Position numbers and translations under genes: made by a program. 64,000 nt of DNA from Daejeonella lutea (GTDB lineage Bacteria > Bacteroidota > Bacteroidia > Sphingobacteriales > Sphingobacteriaceae). The notes beneath the pieces are model-generated. The model was not told where the DNA came from. It worked only from the letters and a program-made list of their open reading frames with translations, and did no database searches. The stretch is from NCBI RefSeq assembly GCF_900168015.1, contig NZ_FUYR01000003.1:62001-126000 (forward strand), read 5' to 3'. Shown piece after piece: positions 34,740 through 42,044 of this stretch. Every line of letters starts with the position of its first letter. Position 1 is the first letter of the stretch.

Positions 34740-35438
34740 TTAATTGGTTATTGAATCAAATGCCGCAAGATATTTATCAATGTAAAATTGCTTGCTGCGG
34801 TTTTTGTACTGCATGATAAACCTTGGGTGTTCCAGGGGGACAATCTTCTTGAAGAACCCATGCTCAACGTTAAGCTTATTTAGGAATTTCTCGTTTTTAC
34901 CAGTACCAAAGCAAAAACAAGTCGTCCTTTCAACTCCTAGTCCAATGAGTTTGTTCAGGCTGTCGATCATAAATCCCTGAACGGCATTGATCAGTTCCCG
35001 GCTGTCGTAATAATTATAGTTTGTTTCCTTTCCATTTTTATCTATGGATGTAAAACCTAGCGGGCAGGGCGAATTTATATAGAACCTGCTGTAGAATGCC
35101 TCCGGTCCTCCGAATGCTTCAATCACCTCGTACACGAAAACAGACGAGGGTTCATGGGACATCCTGCCAGTATAACCGATATTAAGCTCATTAATAAGTC
35201 GCTTTGGATCCGTGAACGGTATGCCAGTCAGGCCGCCACCCAGCCGGCTGGGATTTATCCCTAAAATCAGGTGGCGCGAATTCTGGTCATTATAATATTT
35301 GCGGTAAAAGTCCTCCACGATGTTCATGGTAGCTGGAAATTCTTTGAATGGATTCATGATGCGAATCCCTGGCGGCAAAGGGTTTCCGTTATAGCTTATC
35401 TCCCTGTTGAACTGAATGGCTTTATCTGCGAAGGTCAT
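34740..35438 (-). CDS. SMUG2-type uracil-DNA glycosylase family protein
   Basis: A 232-residue protein of the uracil-DNA glycosylase superfamily, SMUG2 branch. The catalytic-loop motif GINPSRLGGGLTGIPFTDP spans residues 60-78 and the C-terminal DNA-binding loop HPRFIMQYK begins near residue 204. SMUG-like enzymes excise uracil or xanthine/hypoxanthine from DNA in base excision repair; which base this subfamily member prefers cannot be told from sequence. The ATG at 35438 gives a complete domain. It diverges from the DUF1810 gene across 59 bp. Confidence 0.85.
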   Translation of the reverse strand: MTFADKAIQFNREISYNGNPLPPGIRIMNPFKEFPATMNIVEDFYRKYYNDQNSRHLILGINPSRLGGGLTGIPFTDPKRLINELNIGYTGRMSHEPSSVFVYEVIEAFGGPEAFYSRFYINSPCPLGFTSIDKNGKETNYNYYDSRELINAVQGFMIDSLNKLIGLGVERTTCFCFGTGKNEKFLNKLNVEHGFFKKIVPLEHPRFIMQYKNRSKQFYIDKYLAAFDSITN

Positions 35439-35497
35439 AGAATAAAATTAACGCACAATATCGAAAATCATTTTTAAAGCGTTTTTGTTATCAGAAT

Positions 35498-35935
35498 ATG
35501 GCTGTAATGACAACTCAGGAATTTGGACCTTTTTATACTGCCCAAAAGCACAATTTCGCCCGGGCCTTTAGTGAAGTTAAAGACGGTAAAAAGATGAGTC
35601 ACTGGATGTGGTTCATATTCCCGCAGCTCGCGGGACTGGGTTCGAGCGAGATGGCACAACTGTATGCGATACAAGACATCGCGGAGGCTAAAGCGTACCT
35701 GAACGATCCGGTCCTTGGTGAACGTCTCGTCAGCATTTCAAAGCAAGTGCTTGTTCATGGTGATAAAACTGCCAGTGAGATTTTTGGAACACCTGATGAT
35801 CTTAAGCTAAGATCTTCGATGACACTATTTAGCCTTGTCCCTGGCACCAACCCCGTTTTTCAGGAAGTCCTCAATATGTTTTACGGCGGAGAACCAGATC
35901 CGCGTACGATAGCATTACTTAATCAAGGACCTTAG
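35498..35935 (+). CDS. DUF1810 family protein
   Basis: A 145-residue soluble protein that matches DUF1810: it has the typical MSHWMWFIFPQLAGLG block (residues about 31-48), YAIQDIAEAKAYLNDPVLGERL, IFGTPDDLKLRSSMTLF and FYGGEPDPRTIALL near the C-terminus. The all-helical fold has no proven biochemical activity (one rice/plant-type calpastatin link is only nominal). Its last 17 bp overlap the 3' end of the convergent small membrane protein gene. Confidence 0.9.
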   Translation: MAVMTTQEFGPFYTAQKHNFARAFSEVKDGKKMSHWMWFIFPQLAGLGSSEMAQLYAIQDIAEAKAYLNDPVLGERLVSISKQVLVHGDKTASEIFGTPDDLKLRSSMTLFSLVPGTNPVFQEVLNMFYGGEPDPRTIALLNQGP

Positions 35936-36041
35936 TTCCAAAAAAATAGAATATAGCAAGCCAAACTAGTCCCTTGATAAAAAAGAACAGGAAGCCGGCA
36001 AGTCCCAGCTTTTTAATCCATGTTTTGTATTTTGGTCCCAT
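35919..36041 (-). CDS. Small single-pass membrane protein, 40 aa
   Basis: A 40-codon minus-strand frame from ATG 36041 to TAA 35921-35919. It begins MGPKYKTWIKKLGLAG and continues with a single hydrophobic segment of about 20 residues (FLFFFIKGLVWLAIFYFF) before a short GTKVLD tail. The basic N-terminus followed by one membrane helix predicts an Nin-Cout inner-membrane protein. It is too short for usual gene-finding cut-offs. Its 3' end overlaps that of the convergent DUF1810 gene by 17 bp. Function unknown; I recall similar KKW(I/L)K...GF(L/I)FFLIKG proteins in related bacteria but cannot verify it here. Confidence 0.7.
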   Translation of the reverse strand: MGPKYKTWIKKLGLAGFLFFFIKGLVWLAIFYFFGTKVLD

Positions 36042-36088
36042 CTGCCGCAAATGTAAAAATATGGCAAGTACAGGTGGGTGAAACTTAT

Positions 36089-36385
36089 TTATTCTGCGTC
36101 GTATATCACCACTCTTTCGAAGAATACTCTGAATTCTTCCAAAAAAGCCTGATGCAGCGCATGGTTTTGATAGACATTGTGGCCATCCATATCGTCGAAT
36201 GCCAATAACAAGCTAAAAGTATAGGAGGTATCTACAACAGCGCGTTCAATTGGTGCGGGAGTGCCAACATGAAAGAATTTCGCAACTTCTATGTCTTTCA
36301 ATGTTTCGAGGCTTTTACGAAAAGCAATTTTTTGATCTGCGGTGGTATCGGCTTTAAGCCAGAATAAAACGTGGTGTGATATCAT
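36089..36385 (-). CDS. Dabb family (stress-responsive A/B barrel) protein
   Basis: A 98-residue Dabb-domain protein: ISHHVLFWLKADTT at the N-terminus, an amphipathic helix (ADQKIAFRKSLETLKDI), then FHVGTPAPIERAVVDTSYTFSLLLAFDDMDGHNVYQNHALHQAFL, which is the signature region of the dimeric alpha/beta barrel. The biochemical role is unknown; members include stress-responsive proteins and small cyclases. It lies 47 bp upstream of the small membrane protein gene on the same strand. Confidence 0.88.
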   Translation of the reverse strand: MISHHVLFWLKADTTADQKIAFRKSLETLKDIEVAKFFHVGTPAPIERAVVDTSYTFSLLLAFDDMDGHNVYQNHALHQAFLEEFRVFFERVVIYDAE

Positions 36386-36558
36386 TTGTATATTTTTTTC
36401 AAAGATAGAAAATGAGCGATGACCTGTCCAGGTAGTTCCATCTTATTTTTTTAATGTAAAACAATCGGGTGACGGCTTGGTTAGAAAATTACTAACCAGT
36501 ATGACCTGAGGGGTGAGGTTGGAATTTTATCCGCTCTTGGCCATTTAAAATTATCCTT

Positions 36559-37248
36559 ATGGAAGAAAGTAAGCTTTTGAACGATTACACCTCGGAGGAG
36601 AAAACAGCCTACCTACACGCTATTGCATCACTCGCAACTGCCGATAGGTCTGCCTCGCCGGAAGAACTTGAATACCTAACTGCCCTTGTCTCAAAAACAG
36701 GCCTCTCAATAGCTGAGCAGGAAAGCATTCTCACTTCGGCAAAAGACCCCAATGGTGAGAGTCTGCCGGAGAACCTCGAATTACTCAAATCAAGTGAACT
36801 GCGATTTTCCCTCTTAGCGGACCTGATACAGTTTGCCGGGGCAGATCAGACTTATTCTGAAGAAGAGAAGAAAAATGTGGCTGAGATCGCCCGCTTTCTG
36901 AATGTTAATCAGGATCAATTTGCTGCGCTGGACCAGTTCGTAGATGAAACGAAAGATAAAAATCTCAGCCCTCAGGAAGTTGAGCAATCAAACTTTCTCT
37001 CGGGGACAGGTATCGAAGAGAAACTAAAGTCGGTAGGAATTAACCTTGGGAGCCTGACCAAAGGATTATTAGGAACTCTTGCCCCACTGATTTTGGGCAA
37101 AGTTCTGGGAGGAAGCAGGTCATCCGGTTTTCCAGGCCTAGGCTCCGGCGGCTTAGGCTCATTGATTTCAAGCATCACCAGGGGTAATTCAGGAAGGCGT
37201 GGTTCGGGAGGTTTGTTGGGAAATATATTGTCCCAGTTGACACGTTAA
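36559..37248 (+). CDS. TerB-like protein with glycine-rich tail
   Basis: A 229-residue protein. Residues about 12-130 form two helical, acidic modules with the TerB-like pattern (AYLHAIASLATADRSASPEELEYL and LLADLIQFAGADQTYSEEEKKNV), each with a negatively charged loop that could bind metal. Residues about 165-229 are Gly/Ser/Leu-rich (GFPGLGSGGLGSLISSI, GRRGSGGLLGNIL) with an apolar segment near 170-185, suggesting membrane or filament association. No other ter genes are near, so a tellurite role is not implied. No signal peptide is seen. Confidence 0.72.
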   Translation: MEESKLLNDYTSEEKTAYLHAIASLATADRSASPEELEYLTALVSKTGLSIAEQESILTSAKDPNGESLPENLELLKSSELRFSLLADLIQFAGADQTYSEEEKKNVAEIARFLNVNQDQFAALDQFVDETKDKNLSPQEVEQSNFLSGTGIEEKLKSVGINLGSLTKGLLGTLAPLILGKVLGGSRSSGFPGLGSGGLGSLISSITRGNSGRRGSGGLLGNILSQLTR

Positions 37249-37292
37249 ACTTTAAATCAAACTTACACACCAATTATACTAAATAGCTAGAA

Positions 37293-37667
37293 ATGAAAAA
37301 CTTCAAACTACTCACACTGGGCGCAATGTTCTGTTTTGTTCTGTTCGCCTGCGGCAAAAAGGATGCTAAGCTGGCCAATACCTGGCAAGTAACAGGTATT
37401 GATACTGAAACAGATATCCCTGACTCTCTAAGGAATGCGATGATTGCCAACTCTAAAATGGTCTTCACCGAAGACGGTAACTACACAACTTCCGGCGGAA
37501 TTGGTGCTGATCAGGGAACGTATACCGTGGACGAAAATGTCAAGAATTTATCAACGGTTTCAACTGCAGGGAAAAGCAGTGAAGTGTACACGATTAGTAA
37601 ACTCGACAAAGACAATCTAATTCTAATAAACAAAGGCAATACCGTTACTTGTATTGCTGTAAAATAA
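37293..37667 (+). CDS. Lipocalin-like lipoprotein
   Basis: A 124-residue lipoprotein beginning MKNFKLLTLGAMFCFVLFACGKK with lipobox LFAC, cysteine at residue 20. The mature part resembles the lipocalin-like domain common in Bacteroidota: LANTWQVTGID, SKMVFTEDGNYTTSG, DQGTYTVDE, and a final VTCIAV strand. Ligand unknown. It starts 44 bp after the TerB-like gene and precedes the BON+SH3 gene by 6 bp. Confidence 0.78.
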   Translation: MKNFKLLTLGAMFCFVLFACGKKDAKLANTWQVTGIDTETDIPDSLRNAMIANSKMVFTEDGNYTTSGGIGADQGTYTVDENVKNLSTVSTAGKSSEVYTISKLDKDNLILINKGNTVTCIAVK

Positions 37668-37673
37668 AAAATC

Positions 37674-38123
37674 ATGGGACTATTTGATCAGGTAAATAAA
37701 GCAGTTGTAAATCAGCAGCAGCAAAATAATTATGGCGATGTTTTAAAAAAGGCAGGGATAAATATTCCAAACCTTTGGGTACAGGATGTTGATGGAACTT
37801 TAACCATTGCAGGTACCGTGCCCGATATGCAAACAGCGGAGAAAGCCGTTGCAGCATTAAAGTCGCAGCCAGGAGTTGTGAATGTTTTTAACCTGTTGGA
37901 GATGGAAGACCTGACCAGCAAGAACATCAAAATGAAAGTAATCACCCAATCATCGAATCTGAATATCAGAAAAGGTCCGGGCACAGATTATGAAATCGTA
38001 GGGAAAGCGAAACATGAATCACAGGTGCAGCTAATCAAAAAGATGTACAACGATTGGTACTATGTGCGTACAGAGGACGGAGTTGAGGGATTTAGCTCGG
38101 CGAATTATTTGCAGGGGATTTAG
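37674..38123 (+). CDS. BON domain + SH3-like domain protein
   Basis: A 149-residue protein with two recognisable parts. Residues about 20-80 are BON-like (NLWVQDVDGTLTIAGTVPDMQTAEKAVAALKSQPGVVNVFNLLE). Residues about 90-149 form a bacterial SH3 domain (SNLNIRKGPGTDYEIVGKAKHESQVQLIKKMYNDWYYVRTEDGVEGFSSANYL). The combination is like LysM-less YgaU/KbpA relatives that bind cell-envelope or K+; here it has no signal peptide, so a cytosolic role is possible. It starts 6 bp after the lipocalin-like gene and is probably co-transcribed with it. Confidence 0.8.
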   Translation: MGLFDQVNKAVVNQQQQNNYGDVLKKAGINIPNLWVQDVDGTLTIAGTVPDMQTAEKAVAALKSQPGVVNVFNLLEMEDLTSKNIKMKVITQSSNLNIRKGPGTDYEIVGKAKHESQVQLIKKMYNDWYYVRTEDGVEGFSSANYLQGI

Positions 38124-38162
38124 CATAGTATAAAGTATCAGCTATCAAGAATCGACATATGG

Positions 38163-38206
38163 GGTCGGAAGGGTAACAGGGAATGTTCACTTTTCGACCT
38201 TTTTTA
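38163..38206 (+). terminator. Probable terminator after the BON+SH3 gene
   Basis: GGTCGGAA (38163-38170) can pair with TTTTCGACC (38191-38199), followed by TTTTTT. It lies 40 bp downstream of the stop codon. Short copies of the AGTATCA/TATCAAG word precede it at 38126-38150. Confidence 0.55.
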
Positions 38207-38327
38207 ATAAACAAAATCGAAGCAATCTTAAACGACCGCCTCTTTTTGGTAACACCTGATAAAAAAAACCCTTTCCGAAAGCGATTGGCATGGTAATAGA
38301 TATCCTTTCATTCTAAATCCTATGATC

Positions 38328-38858
38328 ATGAAAAAGTATTTTCTATTGGCTGCCCTCGTAATTGCGGCCCTGCAACCACTAAAATCGTCAGCACAAATAA
38401 ATGTAAATGTTAATCTGGGTAGTCAACCTCTTTGGGGACCTGTAGGCTATGAGCGCGCCGAGTACTATTATCTGCCCGATATTGAAACCTACTACCACGT
38501 GCCCAGCAAACAGTTTATCTATTTAAACAATAACAACTGGCTATTTGCTTCAAATCCTCCATCACGGTATTCAAACTACAATTTATATAATGGTTATAAA
38601 GTAGTATTAAATAGTCCTAAACCTTACCTGAGCTTTACGAACCACAAAGTAAAGTACGCAAAGTTCAAGGGAGCCAAAGGGCAATCTTCCATCAGGTATA
38701 GTAACGACCCAAGATATACCCAGGTAATTCGCGCAAATCGCAGCAAAATTACCACAGGGAATACGAAAAAAATAAGCGGAGGAGCTGCTTACAAAGCGCA
38801 GTATTCCGGAGGTAAGGGAAAAGGTAATGGAAACGGAAAAGGGAATAAGAAACACTAA
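38328..38858 (+). CDS. Secreted basic protein, 176 aa
   Basis: A secreted protein of 176 residues from ATG 38328 (MKKYFLLAALVIAALQPLKSSAQ signal peptide); an ATG two codons earlier is also possible. The mature part begins INVNVNLGSQPLWGPVGYERAEYYYLPDIETYYHVPSKQFIYL, a Tyr-rich pattern found in uncharacterised Bacteroidota secreted proteins, and ends in a Lys/Gly/Asn-rich tail (GKGKGNGNGKGNKKH). The charge of the tail suggests surface or polymer binding. Function unknown. A terminator follows 22 bp later. Confidence 0.7.
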   Translation: MKKYFLLAALVIAALQPLKSSAQINVNVNLGSQPLWGPVGYERAEYYYLPDIETYYHVPSKQFIYLNNNNWLFASNPPSRYSNYNLYNGYKVVLNSPKPYLSFTNHKVKYAKFKGAKGQSSIRYSNDPRYTQVIRANRSKITTGNTKKISGGAAYKAQYSGGKGKGNGNGKGNKKH

Positions 38859-38879
38859 GAGCTTCCAGCAGTTATTACG

Positions 38880-38908
38880 GCCTCAGATTGATTTCTGGGG
38901 CTTTTTTT
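38880..38908 (+). terminator. Intrinsic terminator
   Basis: GCCTCAG (38880-38886) pairs with CTGGGGC (38895-38901) with one G:T pair and is followed by seven T. It lies just after the secreted basic protein gene. Confidence 0.8.
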
Positions 38909-39078
38909 GTTTTCTATTATCCTATCTCTAGGGTAACTCGGGTATGATTAATATCCCCTCATTAATAATGTTACATTTTCTGGAGCACCACTTGCTCTTT
39001 GTTCGCAGTTTAATTTCTAAATTTAGTTTGTCATAGCTCCGACAGATAGTTTTAGAATTATAAAAATCGATATCACAA

Positions 39079-40866
39079 ATGAGTAAACTTTACCAGACTT
39101 TTCGCACCCGCCGCATGCCGAAGATCTATTTTGCGGCTTTCATAATTTTCTTCACAATTTATGGTTTTACCCATTATCAAAGCTCAAAACTCCCGCCAGG
39201 AGATCCGAACAATGCCGGCCTTATTTTGCCGGATGGATTTGAAGCCCTCGCAGTTGTAGACAGCTTGCCGGGATTTGCAAGGCATCTCGCCGTGAACGCC
39301 AATGGCGACATTTACGTTAAAACCCGCCTTCATGCCCGTAACGATGGCTATGGAAACATCGCCATGCGTGACACCGATAATGATGGTAAGGCTGATATAA
39401 TTACTCCGTTCAATAAGTACGAAAGCAGTCAGTATGGTACGGCAATGAAAATCCATAATGGATATCTTTATTATAGCTCGAACCTGATTGTTTACCGCCA
39501 GAAACTTGAGCCAGGCAAATTAGTGCCGGAAGGTAAAATCGATACCATCGTATGGGATATGCCACCAAGTCATTCGCACCAGACCAAGCCTATCGCATTT
39601 GATGGCAGAGGCTATATGTACGTAGGCTGGGGATTGGGATCGGATGTTTGTACCAATGGTAGACCAGGTGCAATGGGCGCTGGGAAGGCTGATCCGGAAA
39701 TCCCGGGTGAAGGTTGCCCGGGTATGATCGACCACGGCGGGATCTGGAAATTCAGCGAAAGCAAGCTTAATCAAAAACAAGAACAGGGTAAGCGAGTTGC
39801 AACGGGTATGAGAAGTATTGTTGGTATGGATTGGGATAAAACTACAAATGCTTTATATGCGGTAGTTCACGGACGCGACAATTTCAGAATGTTATGGCCG
39901 GGCATGTATTCTCCATGGGAGAGTGCAGTGCTTCCATCAGAAGAACTATTCAAGATCCACGATGGTATTGATGGGGGATGGCCATATTACTATTATGACC
40001 ATATCAGAGGAAAAAAATACCTGAATCCTGAGTACGGTGGTGACAAAGTTAAAGAAGGAAATGGTGCAAAACTGACAAAGCCTGTTATGGGCTTCCCGGG
40101 TCACTTCGCACCAAACGATATTTTATTTTACAAAGGAAATCAACTACCTGCCCGTTATAAAAAAGGAGCATTCGTGGTTCTTCATGGCTCTACTATTCGC
40201 CAGCCTTACCCTCAGGCAGGATATTTTGTAGCCTTTGTTCCAATGGAAGGCGGGAAGGTAACTGGTCCATGGGAAGTATTTGCAAATGGTTTTGCAAAGA
40301 ACCCGATCCTAACGGCAAACTCAGCGGGTTATCGCCCAATGGGTATTACCGAAGGTCCGGATGGATCACTTTACATCAGTGAAACTGAAAAAGGTAAAAT
40401 CTGGCGTGTGATGTACAAGGGCGATAAAGCAAAATTCGGTCCTGCACAACTCGCAAAAATGGTTACTGAAAAGAACACTGCTGCTAATATCAAAGACCCG
40501 GATCCAATAAAAGATGATCTGGATAGAGGCAAGCCAGTTGTAGCATCAGCAGTTTATTCAATGTATTGTGCCGCTTGTCACCAGAGAGATGGTAAAGGCG
40601 ACAACAGTCGTTTCCCGCCACTGAATGAATCAGAATGGGTGAATGGAGATAAGAACAGGCTGATCAGTGTTGTACTGAATGGCTTATCCGGCCCGATCAA
40701 AGTTAAAGGGCAGGACTATAACGATCCTATGCCCGCTCACGGCAGTTTCCTGAGCGATGATCAGATCGCCGAAGTATTAACTTATATAAGATCAAACTGG
40801 GGTAATACCAGCAGCGCGGTGACTAAAGATGAAGTTGCTGCGATGAGGAAAGCGACAACGAAATAG
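39079..40866 (+). CDS. PQQ-type (L-sorbosone/sugar) dehydrogenase with cytochrome c domain
   Basis: A 595-residue exported protein. After an N-terminal membrane or signal segment (about 15-31) comes a six-bladed beta-propeller of the soluble-glucose-dehydrogenase/L-sorbosone dehydrogenase type (DGFEALAVVDSLPGFARHLAVNANGDIYV, AFDGRGYMYVGWG, GMRSIVGMDWDKTTNALYAVVHGRDN, GPDGSLYISETEKGKIWRV). A C-terminal class I cytochrome c domain has the haem motif CAACH (Cys497, Cys500, His501) and a possible Met ligand in DPMPAHGSF. So electrons from sugar oxidation could pass to the fused haem. PQQ genes are not in the window. A terminator follows. Confidence 0.88.
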   Translation: MSKLYQTFRTRRMPKIYFAAFIIFFTIYGFTHYQSSKLPPGDPNNAGLILPDGFEALAVVDSLPGFARHLAVNANGDIYVKTRLHARNDGYGNIAMRDTDNDGKADIITPFNKYESSQYGTAMKIHNGYLYYSSNLIVYRQKLEPGKLVPEGKIDTIVWDMPPSHSHQTKPIAFDGRGYMYVGWGLGSDVCTNGRPGAMGAGKADPEIPGEGCPGMIDHGGIWKFSESKLNQKQEQGKRVATGMRSIVGMDWDKTTNALYAVVHGRDNFRMLWPGMYSPWESAVLPSEELFKIHDGIDGGWPYYYYDHIRGKKYLNPEYGGDKVKEGNGAKLTKPVMGFPGHFAPNDILFYKGNQLPARYKKGAFVVLHGSTIRQPYPQAGYFVAFVPMEGGKVTGPWEVFANGFAKNPILTANSAGYRPMGITEGPDGSLYISETEKGKIWRVMYKGDKAKFGPAQLAKMVTEKNTAANIKDPDPIKDDLDRGKPVVASAVYSMYCAACHQRDGKGDNSRFPPLNESEWVNGDKNRLISVVLNGLSGPIKVKGQDYNDPMPAHGSFLSDDQIAEVLTYIRSNWGNTSSAVTKDEVAAMRKATTK

Positions 40867-40885
40867 GGGAGAGATTTCCGTTATT

Positions 40886-40920
40886 AAAAGGCTGCTGACT
40901 TAATGTTAGCAGCCTTTTTT
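40886..40920 (+). terminator. Intrinsic terminator after the PQQ dehydrogenase gene
   Basis: AAAAGGCTGCTGAC (40886-40899) pairs with GTTAGCAGCCTTTTTT (40905-40920) around TTAAT, a 14-bp stem with one G:T pair and a run of six T. Confidence 0.92.
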
Positions 40921-40975
40921 GTTTGCTGCACAGCCCCCGGCATACCGGTTCCACTACTTTCAACTATTCGCTTGG

Positions 40976-41103
40976 GGTTCCTCCCTTCGGTCGGAATGAC
41001 GGCCTCCGATTTGGAGGGAGGAGGGAGAGGGAGAAAAGCGAAGCTTCTTCTCCCTCTCCCTCTATAAAAAATATACCCGTCATTCCGACCGAAGGGAGGA
41101 ACC
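40976..41103. repeat. Large nested perfect inverted repeat
   Basis: Outer arms of 26 nt (40976-41001 and 41078-41103) are perfect reverse complements; the left begins GGTTCCTCCCTTCGG and the right ends GAAGGGAGGAACC. Inside is a second perfect 15-bp stem, GAGGGAGAGGGAGAA (41021-41035) with its complement at 41048-41062. The right arm contains GTCATTCCGACC, like common bacterial REP elements. It lies between the PQQ gene terminator and the LpxH-like gene. Overlapping open frames here are by-products of the repeat. Confidence 0.9.
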
Positions 41104-41189
41104 TCAGGAAGCTTTTCATTTCCCCAATTCCTTAATCCCACCTTAACATCCAGGTCATCTTCCGTCCATTACTTTGCAAACAAACCACC

Positions 41190-42041
41190 ATGCCCAAACG
41201 CGAAGTCGATCTCGTAGTAATCTCAGATATCCATCTCGGCACCTACGGCTGCCATGCTAAAGAGCTTCTTAGTTACCTGAAGAGTATCAAACCCAAAAAA
41301 ATAATTCTGAATGGTGATATAATTGATATCTGGCAGTTCAGTAAATCTTACTGGCCGGAGTCGCATATGAAAGTACTGCGGAGGCTTATGAAGTTTGTTT
41401 CAGAAGGAGTTCCGGTTTACTACCTCACCGGTAACCACGACGAAATGCTGCGCAAATTTGCCGACTTAAAGATCGGCAGCTTCAGGCTCTTAAACAAACT
41501 TGTGCTTAATCTCGATGGTAATAAAGCCTGGATATTTCATGGTGACGTCTTCGATATTACCATGCAAAATTCCAAATGGCTGGCGAAATTGGGAGCGGTC
41601 GGCTATGATACCCTGATCCTGCTGAATAGCTTTGTGAACTGGTGCCTTACATCCATTGGGAAGGAGAAAATGAGCTTTTCTAAACGAATAAAAGCCAGTT
41701 TCAAAGATGCCGTAAAGTTCATTAATGATTTTGAAAATACTGCTTCAGACCTTGCAATAGAAAAGGGATACAAATACGTTGTTTGCGGCCATATCCATCA
41801 GCCGGAAATGCGCGAGATAATTTCCCCGAAAGGAAAAGTACTATATCTTAATTCGGGGGATTGGGTGGAAAGCCTGACCGCTCTTGAATACCACGATGGA
41901 CAGTGGAGCATTTATAAATATCAAACAGAGAGTCTTGTTGATATGGTGGCTGATACAGAAGATTTCCTCGACAATCAGGATCTTGAAGCAATGCTTGACA
42001 TCAAATCGCTGTTCACACAATTCAAAGGGGCAAAGGTTTAA
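41190..42041 (+). CDS. UDP-2,3-diacylglucosamine diphosphatase-like metallophosphoesterase
   Basis: A 283-residue calcineurin-like phosphoesterase close to LpxH. The metal-binding motifs are complete: SDIHLG (residues 12-17), NGDIIDIW (41-48), GNHDE (81-85), HGDVFD (117-122) and GHIHQPE (about 199-205). LpxH removes UMP from UDP-2,3-diacylglucosamine in lipid A synthesis; Bacteroidota homologues of this length may do so, or may act on other lipid substrates. It is convergent with the GH1 gene. Confidence 0.85.
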   Translation: MPKREVDLVVISDIHLGTYGCHAKELLSYLKSIKPKKIILNGDIIDIWQFSKSYWPESHMKVLRRLMKFVSEGVPVYYLTGNHDEMLRKFADLKIGSFRLLNKLVLNLDGNKAWIFHGDVFDITMQNSKWLAKLGAVGYDTLILLNSFVNWCLTSIGKEKMSFSKRIKASFKDAVKFINDFENTASDLAIEKGYKYVVCGHIHQPEMREIISPKGKVLYLNSGDWVESLTALEYHDGQWSIYKYQTESLVDMVADTEDFLDNQDLEAMLDIKSLFTQFKGAKV

Positions 42042-42044
42042 AGA

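Noticed and set aside
36559-37248. A tellurite-resistance function for the TerB-like gene
   Set aside because: No terA/C/D/E genes are near and the similarity is limited to two acidic helical modules; only the fold is named.
40884-41141. Two opposite-strand frames of 70-85 codons over the inverted repeat
   Set aside because: Both arise because the region is a nested palindrome that is open on both strands; they encode RNPKRIV/PPFGRNDG repeats typical of REP DNA.
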